A stretch of DNA of 64,000 nt from Janthinobacterium sp. BJB426 (GCF_002735705.1 NZ_PDZL01000005.1:310001-374000); one strand, 5' to 3'. Positions 27,718 to 37,473 are shown, numbered from the stretch's first letter. Notes: a model not told the origin generated them from the sequence alone. Made by a program: numbers and translations.

Positions 27718-27861
27718 CATTTCCCCCTTGAGATCGCCCATAGCGTTATCAAAGAGTAAATTTCCTGGAGCGTTTTTGTTGCCACCTTCGATTACAATGA
27801 CGTCTACTTTATGTTGCTACAGTTGCCATAATGGCGACGACATGCGTTACCAAGGATATAC

Positions 27862-29073
27862 ATGCTCGGCTTGACCACTGTTTGTGTTTTTCTCTTTTCG
27901 GCATTGGCGCTGGCTGTCACCAGCGGATACTCCCTCGGCGCGCTGGTGCTGTTGCTGGCCAGCAGCTGGCTGCTCTGGAAACGTCCCCGTCTGAACCTGC
28001 AACGCCGCGATTACCTGATGCTCGGCACGCTGCTGCTGTACTTCTTCATTTTTACGGCCAATATGTTGTACCACGGCGATCCGGCGCGCGAACTCGACAT
28101 CCCCCTGCGAGCGCTGCTGGCTGCGCCGGTCATGCTGCTGCTGATTGCCTATCCGCCGCGGCCTGCTGCATGGTGGAGTGGATTGGCAATTGGTGCCACA
28201 ACTGGCGCTGCGCTGGCCTTCTCGCAGTTTCTCGCCACCAACGCCACACGCCCACAAGCGGCGACCAGCAATCCTATCCATTACGGGAACGTCAGCATGC
28301 TATTTGGCATGCTGGCGTTGTCAGGACTCGGATGGGCCCGTGAGCAACGCCACTCGACCGCCTGGACATGCCTATTGCTTGCGGGCGGCCTGGCCGGCGT
28401 TTTTGGCTCCGTTATCAGTAGCAGCCGGGGCGGTTGGGTGGTACTGCCTATCTGTCTCGTGATTATCGCGGTACATCACGCCAAACAGCATGGAAAACGC
28501 TACCGGATCGCCATGTTTACCTTGTTGCTTGCAATAATCACAGCGGCCTATGCAATGCCAAGCTCGCTTGTCTACCAGCGCGCGATCATTGCAGTTTCTG
28601 AACTGGAAAAATTCGAAAGCGCCGGCGATGCGGCGACATCTGTGGGGCAACGACTGGAGATGTGGCATACCGCGCTGGAGATGTCCAAGCAGAATCTCTG
28701 GCTGGGTATGGGGCGCACAGGCTATCTCGCACAAAAGCAAGAGCTCGTGGCCGAAGGAAAGATGAGTACCTCTATCAGCGCTTATACCAACGCCCACAAT
28801 GACTATCTCGACGCCTTGGTCAAGCGCGGCATCCTCGGCCTGCTGGCATTGCTGGCACTATTTATTGTTCCGCTCACCCTGTTTGGGTATGCTCTGCGCC
28901 ACAACCTTCCAAGTGCACGGCCATATGCCCTCGCCGGCGTAATATTGTGTACCTGCTATCCTGTTTTTGGCCTGACGACCAGCTCGCTTACCCTGAATAT
29001 CGGCATCATCATGCTGGTCTTCCCGATGGTGATACTGTGGGCCATGCTGCGTCAGCAGGAACGCATTGCCTGA
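27862..29073 (+). CDS. O-antigen ligase/polymerase-like membrane protein (Wzy_C domain)
   Basis: This is a 403-residue inner-membrane protein with about ten to eleven hydrophobic helices. The O-antigen ligase (Wzy_C) domain is recognised by SSSRGGWVVLP near residue 190, and by the large periplasmic loop with RLEMWHTALEMSKQNLWLGMG followed by TNAHNDYLDALVKRGILGLLALL, which contains the His needed in WaaL-type ligases. Its position directly before msbA and a family 9 glycosyltransferase supports WaaL, the enzyme that joins O-antigen to lipid A-core. A polymerase role cannot be excluded, but a separate wzy exists at 54.5 kb. Confidence 0.82.
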   Translation: MLGLTTVCVFLFSALALAVTSGYSLGALVLLLASSWLLWKRPRLNLQRRDYLMLGTLLLYFFIFTANMLYHGDPARELDIPLRALLAAPVMLLLIAYPPRPAAWWSGLAIGATTGAALAFSQFLATNATRPQAATSNPIHYGNVSMLFGMLALSGLGWAREQRHSTAWTCLLLAGGLAGVFGSVISSSRGGWVVLPICLVIIAVHHAKQHGKRYRIAMFTLLLAIITAAYAMPSSLVYQRAIIAVSELEKFESAGDAATSVGQRLEMWHTALEMSKQNLWLGMGRTGYLAQKQELVAEGKMSTSISAYTNAHNDYLDALVKRGILGLLALLALFIVPLTLFGYALRHNLPSARPYALAGVILCTCYPVFGLTTSSLTLNIGIIMLVFPMVILWAMLRQQERIA

Positions 29074-29123
29074 ACTCGTTTTTCGCCTGACCGTTTTTGC
29101 TGTCCCTGCAAGGAACCATACCG

Positions 29124-30857
29124 ATGCTCACGCCCGACCTGAAGCGCCTCACCGCACTGCACGCGCCCTACAAGAAACACCTGGCCCTGGCCCTGCTGGC
29201 GATGGTCGTCACGGCGGCCACGGAACCGCTGCTGCCGTATGCGCTCAAGCTACTGCTCGACAATGGTTTTGGCGGCAAGGTGAATTTTTCCTTCTGGCTG
29301 GTGCCACTGATCGTCATCGGCATCTTTGCCATGCGCGGCGTGTCCACCTTTGCCAGCAGCTACCTGATGAGCTATGTCTCCACGCGCATTCTCAACGAGT
29401 TGCGGCGCAGGATGTTCACCAGCATGCTGAACCTGCCCATCGACTTCTACAACACGCACACGGTGGGCAAAGTCATCAACTCCATCATGTTTGAAGTGCA
29501 GCAGATCATCGAAATGGTGACCAAGGTGTTTACCTCGATCGTGCGCTCCTCGCTGACCGTGCTGGGCCTGCTGGCATGGCTGCTGTATCTGAACTGGGCG
29601 CTGACCCTGGTCACCCTGGTGCTGCTGCCCGTGCTGACCATCGTCGTGCGCACCACGGGCAAGCGCCTGAAAAAACTCAACCGCGACTCGCTGGCCGTCA
29701 ATGCCGAGCTGACCCAGGTCATCGAGGAAACCACGCGCGCCCAGCAAGTGATCAAGATCTTCGGCGGCCAGGACTACGAGAAATCGCGCTTCGAAGAACG
29801 TGCCGAGCAATTGCGCCGCTACAGCATGCGCATGACCACGACCTTTTCCGCCACCGTGCCCATCACCCAGGTGATCACGGCCGCCGCCGTGGCCCTGGTC
29901 ATCGTGATGGCCCTGTTCCAGTCGGAGCAGGGACAAATCACGGTCGGCGGCTTCGTCTCCTTCATCACGGCCATGCTCATGCTGCTGACACCATTAAAAC
30001 AGCTGGCCGAAGTCAACGGCCCCCTGCAACGCGGCATGGCCGCCGCAGAGGAAGTCTTCCAGCTGATCGACAAGACGCCGGAACGCACGGGCGGCAAGCC
30101 GCTCGCTGGCCGCAGCAGCGGCCGCATCGAGTTCAAGGACGTGAGCTTTGCCTACCCAGGACATCAGGAGCCGGCCCTGCGGCATATCGATCTGAGCATC
30201 GCGCCTGGACAAACGGTCGCCTTTGTCGGCATGTCCGGCGGCGGCAAATCGACCCTGGTCAGCCTGCTGCCCGGATTTTACTCCGCCAGCAGTGGCGAAA
30301 TCTTGCTCGATGGGCAGAATATCGACGCCATCAACCTGACCAGCCTGCGCAGCCAGATCGCCATGGTCAGCCAGCAGGTGGTGCTGTTCGACGATACCCT
30401 GGCCGCGAATATCGCATATGGCGATGCGGCGCCGGATCGGCAGCGCATCGAAGCGGCTGCCGCGGCCGCCTTCCTGTCGGACGTCATCGACGGCTTGCCC
30501 GATGGCCTGGAAACGCGCTTGGGCGACAACGGCTCGCGCCTGTCCGGCGGCCAGCGCCAGCGCGTGGCCATCGCCCGCGCGATCTACAAGGATGCGCCCA
30601 TCCTGATCCTCGATGAAGCGACCTCGGCACTGGATACGGAAGCGGAACGGGCCGTGCAAGCGGCGCTGGAACATCTGATGCAAGGTAAAACCACCCTCGT
30701 TATTGCGCATCGGCTATCAACAATTGAACGTGCGGACCGTATCGTGGTATTGTCACATGGGAAAATAATGGAAACCGGCAGTCACCAGCAATTATTGGAT
30801 GCCAACGGCGCCTATGCCAATCTGCATCGCCTGCAATTTTCCCAGCAAGTGGCTTGA
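29124..30857 (+). CDS. msbA: Lipid A-core flippase, ABC transporter MsbA
   Basis: This homodimeric ABC exporter flips lipid A-core across the inner membrane. The 577 residues comprise a six-helix transmembrane domain (residues ~15-320) and a nucleotide-binding domain with Walker A GMSGGGKST, signature LSGGQRQR, Walker B ILILDEATSALD and switch His in VIAHRLST. The ATG at 29124 has AAGGAA about eight bases upstream. It is flanked by a ligase-like gene (50 bases) and a heptosyltransferase-like gene (35 bases), which fits LPS assembly rather than drug export. Confidence 0.93.
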   Translation: MLTPDLKRLTALHAPYKKHLALALLAMVVTAATEPLLPYALKLLLDNGFGGKVNFSFWLVPLIVIGIFAMRGVSTFASSYLMSYVSTRILNELRRRMFTSMLNLPIDFYNTHTVGKVINSIMFEVQQIIEMVTKVFTSIVRSSLTVLGLLAWLLYLNWALTLVTLVLLPVLTIVVRTTGKRLKKLNRDSLAVNAELTQVIEETTRAQQVIKIFGGQDYEKSRFEERAEQLRRYSMRMTTTFSATVPITQVITAAAVALVIVMALFQSEQGQITVGGFVSFITAMLMLLTPLKQLAEVNGPLQRGMAAAEEVFQLIDKTPERTGGKPLAGRSSGRIEFKDVSFAYPGHQEPALRHIDLSIAPGQTVAFVGMSGGGKSTLVSLLPGFYSASSGEILLDGQNIDAINLTSLRSQIAMVSQQVVLFDDTLAANIAYGDAAPDRQRIEAAAAAAFLSDVIDGLPDGLETRLGDNGSRLSGGQRQRVAIARAIYKDAPILILDEATSALDTEAERAVQAALEHLMQGKTTLVIAHRLSTIERADRIVVLSHGKIMETGSHQQLLDANGAYANLHRLQFSQQVA

Positions 30858-30892
30858 CACCATCGAATGAATACCTGAAATCGTACTGATAC

Positions 30893-31993
30893 ATGACGCC
30901 TTTGATTCCCGCCGAACTTCTACAAAAGTCGGACAAAATTCTTTTCATCGCCCATCTGGCGCTGGGAGACTTTACCTACCTGCAAAACGGTTTCCGCGCC
31001 TTTGCCGCGGCCTATCCCCATATTCAGATCCACCTGTGGGTCGACGAAGTGCGCCGCACGTCCGACGCGAAACAATGGGAAAGCCTGCGCACCTATTCGC
31101 TGTATGACTGGGTAGAGCAGTCTGGCCTGTTCGCCAAGGTGTACCGCAAGACCTACAGCCCGGCGCTATACGAAGAGTCACTGCGCGAAGCCAAGGCGGA
31201 ACACTATCCCATCGTCGTGTCACTGGCCCACGTACGGCCACAGCAGTACGCGGATCTTGCCCGCGCGATCAGCCCGAACGGGCTGGTGATCGGCACGCGC
31301 AAGCCGTTCAGCCCACTGCGCCCCTGGCATTACCTGGCCTATCGCAAAATCGATGCCGTGCTGGCCTCGTATGCGGGACAGGATGCCGGCGAGCACCATA
31401 TCAGCAGCGTGTACGCGGACTGGTTCCATCAATTGACGGGACTCGACATTCCCGTGGCCGAACGCTATCCCTTCGTGCACATTCCCGAACAGGCGCTGCA
31501 TCAAGCGCAGGCGCAGCTGGCCACCTGGGGCTTTGCCCCGCGCCAGGGTCCGCTCGTACTCCTGAACCCGTTTGCAAAGTCGCACAAGCGCGGCTGGCCG
31601 CTGGAACGCATCGCCGAGCTGATCGCGCGCATGCAGGCGATGCCGAAGTGGAAAAATGCCTGCTTCCTGATCAATGCCATGCCGCAGGAACTGGCCAAGG
31701 TCGATGCCGTCGTGCAGGCGCGTGGCTTGCCGCGCACGCAAGCCTTCAGCGCTGTCGACAACTTTTTCCAGCTGCCCGCCATGCTGGCGCAATGCGACCT
31801 GATCATTTCGGTGGAAACATCGATCATGCACCTGGCGAACGCCGTGCATGTGCCGGTGGTGGCATTGATGCGCAAGAAGAATCCGGAATGGGCGCCGTTC
31901 GACAGCGCCAACAGCACCGTCATCACGGTGGCGCGGCGCAGCGACTGGGTCAAGGCGATTTCAAGCGATCAGGTATTGCAGACCATCGCCTAG
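30893..31993 (+). CDS. Family 9 glycosyltransferase (heptosyltransferase-like)
   Basis: This 366-residue GT-B enzyme is related to the ADP-heptose:LPS heptosyltransferases. The N-terminal KILFIAHLALGDFTYLQNGFRA resembles the Gly-rich acceptor loop. The C-terminal half has LVLLNPFAKSHKRGWPLERIAELIARM and CDLIISVETSIMHLANAVHVPVVALM, the sugar-nucleotide site of the family. It probably adds a sugar to the LPS core at the cytoplasmic face. Donor and acceptor cannot be named. It is last in the ligase-msbA unit and converges with a response regulator gene 15 bases away. Confidence 0.86.
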   Translation: MTPLIPAELLQKSDKILFIAHLALGDFTYLQNGFRAFAAAYPHIQIHLWVDEVRRTSDAKQWESLRTYSLYDWVEQSGLFAKVYRKTYSPALYEESLREAKAEHYPIVVSLAHVRPQQYADLARAISPNGLVIGTRKPFSPLRPWHYLAYRKIDAVLASYAGQDAGEHHISSVYADWFHQLTGLDIPVAERYPFVHIPEQALHQAQAQLATWGFAPRQGPLVLLNPFAKSHKRGWPLERIAELIARMQAMPKWKNACFLINAMPQELAKVDAVVQARGLPRTQAFSAVDNFFQLPAMLAQCDLIISVETSIMHLANAVHVPVVALMRKKNPEWAPFDSANSTVITVARRSDWVKAISSDQVLQTIA

Positions 31994-32008
31994 ACAACGC
32001 TGCAGTGG

Positions 32009-32620
32009 CTAACCGGTGCCCAGCATGCTGATGCGCACCAGGTCGGCCACATTGTCGACGCCCAGCTTGTCCATCAGGCGCGCCTTGTGCACTTCCACCG
32101 TGCGCACGGAAATGCCCAGTGCCGGGGCGATATCCCGGTTGTGCTGGCCTGTCACCACCAGATGCATCACTTCCCGCTCGCGCGGCGTCAAGGCGCGCAG
32201 CAAGGCTAACCCCTCCACCTGGCGCAGCAATTGGCCGCGCGCATGCGCCTCGCGCGAAAACGCTTCCTCAATGGCGGCCAGCAGCTTGTCGTGGTCAAAC
32301 GGTTTTTCCAGGAAATCGCTGGCCTGCGCCTTGAAGGCCTGGCGCGCCAGAGTGACGTCGCCATGTCCCGTGATAATAATGACGGGCAGCATGCATTTAA
32401 GCTCCAGCAAGCGGCGCTGCAGGCTCAGGCCATCCATGCCCGACATGCGGATATCGACCAGCAGGCAGCCGGCCCACTCTGGCCGCCAGCTGTGCAGGAA
32501 ATCCTCGCCGCAGGAAAACAGGGCCGTGCGGTAACCGCGTATGCCCAGCAGCAAACCCAGCGCATCGCGCACGGCGGGATCGTCATCCACGATAAACACC
32601 GTCAAATTACTTGTCACCAT
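32009..32620 (-). CDS. FixJ/NarL-type response regulator
   Basis: This is a 203-residue two-domain regulator. The receiver domain holds the acidic pocket DDD (residues 12-14), the phospho-acceptor Asp56 in LLVDIRMSGMDG, the Thr/Ser in IIITGHGD and Lys in LEKPFD. The LuxR-type helix-turn-helix lies in LTPREREVMHLVVTGQHNRDIAPALGISVRTVEVHKARLMDKL. AGGAGA just before the ATG supports the start at 32620. It overlaps the 3' end of the sensor kinase gene by 14 bases, so they form one operon. The target genes are unknown. Confidence 0.93.
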   Translation of the reverse strand: MVTSNLTVFIVDDDPAVRDALGLLLGIRGYRTALFSCGEDFLHSWRPEWAGCLLVDIRMSGMDGLSLQRRLLELKCMLPVIIITGHGDVTLARQAFKAQASDFLEKPFDHDKLLAAIEEAFSREAHARGQLLRQVEGLALLRALTPREREVMHLVVTGQHNRDIAPALGISVRTVEVHKARLMDKLGVDNVADLVRISMLGTG

Positions 32621-34202
32621 ACTCTCCTGTAGCGGCCGCACTGGCGCGCGCCAGGGGCAGGACAAAACGAAAAATGCCATGCTTGCCCACTTCGGCCCAT
32701 AGCTGGCCGCCATGCGCTTCGACGATGCTGCGGCTGAGCACCAGCCCCAACCCCAGGCCGCTGGCCTTGGTCGAGACAAACGGTTCGAACAGGCGTGCCG
32801 CCAGGCTGTTGGAAATGCCGGGCCCGCTATCCTCCACGGACAGGCGCAGCCGCCCGCCTTCGAGCCGCTCGGCCGAGACCGTGATGCGGCGCCGGCCGCG
32901 CGGCTGGCCCATCACCGCATCCTGCGCATTGGCCAGTAAATTACGCAACACCAGCTCGATTTGCAGGCGGTCGGCATTGACGGCCAGCGGCGACGGCGGC
33001 GCCAGCACCAGCTCGATGCCATGCTCATGGAACAGCGGCGTGAACTGGCGCGCCATGCCCTCGATCAAGGCGCCCGCCTCTACCGCTTCGAGCTGCATCG
33101 CGCCCGTGCGGAAAAAGTCGCGCAGGCGGCGCACCACGTCCGCGGCGCGTCCCGATTCCACGATCATGTGCCCCACTGCGCCCTGCAGCAAGGCGCCCGT
33201 CTCTCCCCGTTCCAGCAAGTATTCGCACGCTTTGCCATAGGTCGACAAGGCCGTCAGCGGCTGGTTCAGCTCATGCGCGAGCGCGGCCGCCATCTCGCCG
33301 GCGGCCGCCAGGCGCATCGTGTGTTTCAGTTCGTCGGCCACCTGGCGCATTTCATCGACGACGATGCCGATAAAAAATCCCACCAGCGCCAGCACGGCAT
33401 CGAGCAGCTGCAATTCATAAAACTGGATATCGACCGCATGCGTCCATTTCACCAGGGTGATGATGCACAGTTGCAATACAAACACGGCCAGCACGGCGCC
33501 ATGCAAGCCCTGGCGCGAGGCGGCCCAGATCACGGGGAGAAACAGGAAATAGAAATGCTTGTATTCGGAACGCACGATGGAACCGAAAAGGCTCCACAGC
33601 ACGAAACTGGCGAGGGCCAGATACGCCAAGGTTTCCCAGCGCCACACGGCGGCATGCAGGCGCTCACGCCCCCGTTCGCTGAACAGCACCCAGATCAGCG
33701 GCATCGATACCAGCATGCCGACCATGTCGCCGATGCCGAAGCGCCAGACTGCCGTCCCCCATTCGCCGGCCGGGATGCGTCCCGTCAGCGACAGCAGGGA
33801 AATGTAGCCGAGCGCATTGAGCACGGTGCCAAGCAGCACGATGGCAACCCAGGCGCTCAGGCGGCGCCGGTTGTCGAAGATGTCGCTGCTGCTGAAACTG
33901 CGGCGCAAGACTGCGCCCATACCGCCATAGCCGAGCACCAGCCACGCCGAACAGAGCAAGGTCAGGGGCAGGCCTGCCGGCATGCCGCGCACCAGCACCT
34001 CGCCGGCCACCAGGGCGATAAACCACGGCAGCGCCGCCTTGCGGCCGTGGATCAGCCAAAATACCAGGCCCAGCGCGGGATCCGGATTCCAGGGGGTAAT
34101 GTTCAGCCCGTACATCGGATCGATATACGTGGCCCAGTCAAATAGCAGATACAGGCCGACAAAGGCGGGATACGGCAGGTAGCGGGACAGGAATGGGCGC
34201 AT
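32607..34202 (-). CDS. Membrane sensor histidine kinase with MASE1-like N-terminus
   Basis: This is a 531-residue kinase. The first ~285 residues contain about eight hydrophobic helices resembling a MASE1 membrane sensor. A short coiled linker (VDEMRQVADELKHTMRLAAAGEMAAALAHELNQPL) leads to the phospho-acceptor His310, and the C-terminal ATPase domain has the N box (NLLANAQDAV), G1 (VEDSGPGIS) and G2 (GLGLGLVLSRSIVEAHGG). It is of the FixL/DctB-like branch (HELNQPL), which matches its FixJ-type partner. No PAS domain is evident. The signal is unknown. Confidence 0.9.
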   Translation of the reverse strand: MRPFLSRYLPYPAFVGLYLLFDWATYIDPMYGLNITPWNPDPALGLVFWLIHGRKAALPWFIALVAGEVLVRGMPAGLPLTLLCSAWLVLGYGGMGAVLRRSFSSSDIFDNRRRLSAWVAIVLLGTVLNALGYISLLSLTGRIPAGEWGTAVWRFGIGDMVGMLVSMPLIWVLFSERGRERLHAAVWRWETLAYLALASFVLWSLFGSIVRSEYKHFYFLFLPVIWAASRQGLHGAVLAVFVLQLCIITLVKWTHAVDIQFYELQLLDAVLALVGFFIGIVVDEMRQVADELKHTMRLAAAGEMAAALAHELNQPLTALSTYGKACEYLLERGETGALLQGAVGHMIVESGRAADVVRRLRDFFRTGAMQLEAVEAGALIEGMARQFTPLFHEHGIELVLAPPSPLAVNADRLQIELVLRNLLANAQDAVMGQPRGRRRITVSAERLEGGRLRLSVEDSGPGISNSLAARLFEPFVSTKASGLGLGLVLSRSIVEAHGGQLWAEVGKHGIFRFVLPLARASAAATGEYGDK

Positions 34203-34319
34203 AACGGTGTTTTTTAACTGTCCCGCATTATGCATCGCAAGCGTGCGCCACGCCATGCCATCTTGCGTTATAAGCACATGAAATAATCTTCATGCAATGC
34301 CGCAAGGGCGCCAGCGCAG

Positions 34320-35708
34320 TCAGGCCTCGGCCAGCGGCAAGCGCACCTCCACCAGCAAGCCCAGACCGCCATTGCCTCTGTGCAACTGAATCGTGCCGCC
34401 GTGCTGGCGCACGACGGACGCGACAATGGACAAGCCCAGGCCGCTACCCGGCTGCGCCTGCTGCGGCGCGCGGAAAAAACGGTCGAATACGCGTTCATAC
34501 AGCGCCGGCGCGATGCCCGGTCCCTGATCGGCCACATGCAACACGGCCTGGCCCCGCTCCGCATGCAGCGACACGGTCACGCTGCTGCCGCGCGGGCTGT
34601 ACTTGATGGCGTTCTCCACCAGGTTGTCGATCAGCGAGACCAGGCTCTCGCGCTGTCCGGCTACGCTGAGCGAGACGCTGGCTTGCAATTCGAGCTCGAT
34701 ATCGCCCGCCTGGGCCAGGCCGGACAGAGCCGCCAGGCGGTCTTGCAGCAAAGTATCGAGCGCCTGCCGCCGCGGCAACTCGCCCCCGCCCGCCTGCACT
34801 TCGCTGCGCGTGAGCTGCAGCAGCTGGCCTACCAGACGGGTGGCGCGGTTGCCGCTGTTCAAGATACCGTCCAGCAGCTCTTGCTGGCGTGCATCGTGCG
34901 CCTGCCCCTGCAAGGCTTCGACATTCACGCGCATGGCCGCCAGCGGCGTGCGCAGCTCATGCGTGGCGTCGGCGATGAAGCTGCGTTCGCGCGCCGCACT
35001 GGCATCGACCCGCTGCAGCAGGGCATTGATATTGTCGACCAGCGCCGCCAGTTCGCCATGCGGCGGCTTGAAGGCCAGCGGCCGCAAATCCTGCGGTCCG
35101 CGCGCCGCCACTTCCTGCGCCACCTTGCGCCATGGGCGCATGGCCAGGCGAATCGACAGCCAGGCCGGCACCAGCAGGAACGGCAGGCTGATCAGCAGCG
35201 GCAACAGGTAGTAGCCGCGTGAATTGATCGTGATGAAAAATTGCCAGGCACCGCCCACCTCCAGCACCGTCACGCGCGTGGCCCCTTCGGACAGGCTGCG
35301 GCTGCGCCAGGCCTGGCCCTTGATATACACCACCTCCATCTGCTCGGGCCCGGCGCTGCGGATGCCGCTGGGCGCTGCGGGGGACTTGTAGACCAGCTTG
35401 CCTTCGCGCCAGACGAGGATGCGCGGCGCCAGCTCCGGCACCTGCCCCATTTCAAATTCCTCGCGCAAGGCTTCGTCGATGGCGCGCAAGCTTTGTTCCT
35501 GGCGCTGCGGCTGCTCCGCCAGGTTATCGGCCACGCTGATAATGGCGTGCAAGACGCCGCGGCTCACAGTACTCGCTTCGCTCGTTCCCTCGAACAGCAC
35601 ATACGCCACGGCCAGGCTCCACAGCACGGTCAGCATCAGCATTTGCGCCATCATCAGGCGGCGCACCAGGGTGGGCCGGCGCAGCATGGCCCAGAAACGC
35701 CCCATCAT
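34320..35708 (-). CDS. QseC/TctE-type sensor histidine kinase
   Basis: This is a 462-residue inner-membrane kinase. Two transmembrane helices (residues ~18-40 and ~166-188) enclose a ~125-residue periplasmic sensor, followed by a HAMP-like linker. The H box FIADATHELRTPLAAM places the phospho-acceptor at His250. The N box (LVENAIKYSPRGSS), G1 (VADQGPGIAPA), F (DRFFRAP) and G2 (GSGLGLSIVASVVRQHGG) motifs follow. Its ATG overlaps the stop of the response regulator gene in an ATGA. The pair resembles QseBC/PmrAB/BasRS, and the signal may be cations or envelope stress, which is inference. Confidence 0.91.
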   Translation of the reverse strand: MMGRFWAMLRRPTLVRRLMMAQMLMLTVLWSLAVAYVLFEGTSEASTVSRGVLHAIISVADNLAEQPQRQEQSLRAIDEALREEFEMGQVPELAPRILVWREGKLVYKSPAAPSGIRSAGPEQMEVVYIKGQAWRSRSLSEGATRVTVLEVGGAWQFFITINSRGYYLLPLLISLPFLLVPAWLSIRLAMRPWRKVAQEVAARGPQDLRPLAFKPPHGELAALVDNINALLQRVDASAARERSFIADATHELRTPLAAMRVNVEALQGQAHDARQQELLDGILNSGNRATRLVGQLLQLTRSEVQAGGGELPRRQALDTLLQDRLAALSGLAQAGDIELELQASVSLSVAGQRESLVSLIDNLVENAIKYSPRGSSVTVSLHAERGQAVLHVADQGPGIAPALYERVFDRFFRAPQQAQPGSGLGLSIVASVVRQHGGTIQLHRGNGGLGLLVEVRLPLAEA

Positions 35709-36391
35709 GCGCCGGCACCGGGCGAAGTGGATGTCTCGCCCTGCTGGTCGATGACATAGCCGACACCGCGCACGGTACGGATATATCCCTCGCCGATCTT
35801 GCGGCGCAGGTTGCCCATATGCACATCCAGGGTATTGCTGGCATTCGCCAGCCCGCCGGGCAAGATATGCTCTTCCAGCACGCGGCGCGTGATGACCCGG
35901 TTGGCGCGCATCAGCAAGGTCTTCAGCAGGGCATACTCACTGGCCGTCAACTCTACGGGACGGCCATGTACGCTGACCCTGCGCGTGGGCACCTGCAGCA
36001 GCAAGCCGCGCAATTCGATGGTGTCGCCATCGAAGCCATAGCTGCGGCGTGCCAAGGCGCGCACGCGCGACAGCAGCTCGGCCAGCACGAAGGGCTTCAC
36101 CAGGTAATCGTCGGCGCCGCCGTCCAGGCCCCGCAAGCGCTGTTCCAGCGTATCGCGGGCGCTGAGGATCAGCACCGGCAGGCGCGCCGCGCGCAGCCGG
36201 GCCAGCAAATCAAGGCCATCGCCGTCGGGCAAGCCCAGGTCCAGCAACACCAGCTCACAACTGTCGTGCTCGATGCTGCGCGCCGCATCCTCCAGGCTGC
36301 GCACCCAGACCACTTGCATGCCCTGGTCGCGCAGGGCGATCCGCACGCCATTGCCCAGGTCCATATCGTCTTCAATCAGCAGTATCTTCAT
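35705..36391 (-). CDS. OmpR/PmrA/QseB-type response regulator
   Basis: This is a 228-residue regulator with a receiver domain (acidic pair Asp8/Asp9, phospho-acceptor Asp51 in VLLDLGLPDGDGL, Lys in YLVKPF) and a winged-helix DNA-binding domain (LTASEYALLKTLLMRANRVITRRVLEEHI, NTLDVHMGNLRRKIGEGYIRTVRGVGYVI). The LDLGLPDGDGL and GGADDYLVKPF blocks are typical of the PmrA/QseB subgroup. A CTTCAT-N5-CTTAAT element, matching the PmrA-box pattern, lies in the 157-base divergent gap to the mipA-like gene. The kinase gene overlaps its stop. Confidence 0.92.
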   Translation of the reverse strand: MKILLIEDDMDLGNGVRIALRDQGMQVVWVRSLEDAARSIEHDSCELVLLDLGLPDGDGLDLLARLRAARLPVLILSARDTLEQRLRGLDGGADDYLVKPFVLAELLSRVRALARRSYGFDGDTIELRGLLLQVPTRRVSVHGRPVELTASEYALLKTLLMRANRVITRRVLEEHILPGGLANASNTLDVHMGNLRRKIGEGYIRTVRGVGYVIDQQGETSTSPGAGA

Positions 36392-36438
36392 GGTGAGTAT
36401 TAAACCACCGCAAGCTGAAGAATGGGTAAAGAAGCGCT

Positions 36439-36455
36439 CTTCATACAATCTTAAT
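36439..36455 (+). promoter_or_regulatory. PmrA-type box (CTTCAT-N5-CTTAAT)
   Basis: CTTCAT (36439-36444), five bases, then CTTAAT (36450-36455) form the direct repeat known as the binding site of PmrA/BasR-type regulators. It lies between such a regulator gene (-) and the mipA-like gene (+), about 95 bases before the mipA start. The match is visible; binding by the adjacent regulator is inferred. Confidence 0.66.
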
Positions 36456-36548
36456 AAAAGGCTCATTTTTCCTTCATGGCAAGGATGGATACTGTCGGCA
36501 GTCAATCGAGCCACTCCGGCCTCGGTTCTCCACCTGACGGAAAACACC

Positions 36549-37370
36549 ATGCACGCACCCACAACCCTGCTGACCGCGCTGGCACTCGCCAGCGGCATGA
36601 TCCTCAACCCGCTGGCCGCCGCGGCGGCCGAACCCGCTGCGGAAAATGTCTTCACCATCGGCGGCGGCGTCGCTGCCGTGTCCAGCTATTCCGGTGCCGA
36701 CAAGCTGTCGGCCTCGCCCCTGATCATCCTTGATTACGCCATGGCCAATGGCTTGTTCATCAGCACCTCGCGCGGCCTCGGTTATGGCGGCCAGGCCGGG
36801 CCCTTCAGCTACAGCGCCGCGCTGGGCTACCGCGGCAAGCGCGAAGACCACAAGCGCACGGGCATCAACGGCTTCGGCGGCAGCGATTATCTGAAGGGCA
36901 TGGGCGAAGTCAAGGGCAACGCCAGCGCCCTGCTCAGCGCGGGCTATTCGCCCTTGCCGGGCCTGTCACTGAGCGTGTCGAGCGACATTCCCCTGTCGAA
37001 TCGCGAAAATGGCGCGAATGTGCATTTCGGCGCGACAGGCCAGATCTATGGCCGGGCCGACGCCAAGGGCGTGCAGCAGGACAGCGTGAGCATCGGCGGC
37101 CAGCTGGGCTGGGGCGAGCGCAAGTACGTGCAGACCATGTATGGCGTGACGGCCTCCCAGGCTGCGAATACCTCGTTCAAGCAATACACGCCCAAGGGTG
37201 GTTTCTATGAAGCCCAGGCCACCGTCAACTGGGAGCACCGCTTCGATGCGCGCTGGGGCATCAATACCCTGGTCGGCGTCGAGAGCCGCCTGGGTGACGC
37301 GGCCAAGAGCCCCATCGTGCAGCGCAAGACCTCCCCGATCGGTGCCGTGTATGTCACCTACCGCTATTAA
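36549..37370 (+). CDS. MipA/OmpV-family outer-membrane protein
   Basis: This is a 273-residue outer-membrane beta-barrel with signal peptide (MHAPTTLLTALALASGMILNPLAAAAA). The family features are the N-terminal FTIGGGVAAVSSYSGADKL, then RGLGYGG, the alternating strands, and the aromatic C-terminus VYVTYRY. Members act as scaffolds for murein hydrolase complexes (MipA) or as porin-like proteins (OmpV) and are often controlled by neighbouring two-component systems. The ATG at 36549 starts the signal peptide. The promoter gap carries a PmrA-type box shared with the divergent regulator gene. Confidence 0.88.
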   Translation: MHAPTTLLTALALASGMILNPLAAAAAEPAAENVFTIGGGVAAVSSYSGADKLSASPLIILDYAMANGLFISTSRGLGYGGQAGPFSYSAALGYRGKREDHKRTGINGFGGSDYLKGMGEVKGNASALLSAGYSPLPGLSLSVSSDIPLSNRENGANVHFGATGQIYGRADAKGVQQDSVSIGGQLGWGERKYVQTMYGVTASQAANTSFKQYTPKGGFYEAQATVNWEHRFDARWGINTLVGVESRLGDAAKSPIVQRKTSPIGAVYVTYRY

Positions 37371-37473
37371 AACAAGCGCGGCATAAGGGGAACCCGTACG
37401 CTGTTTCGCCAATTTACAGGGCGCGGGGGCATGGATAAGATGAACTGGTTTTTCCACCACGGCCACTCCTTCC

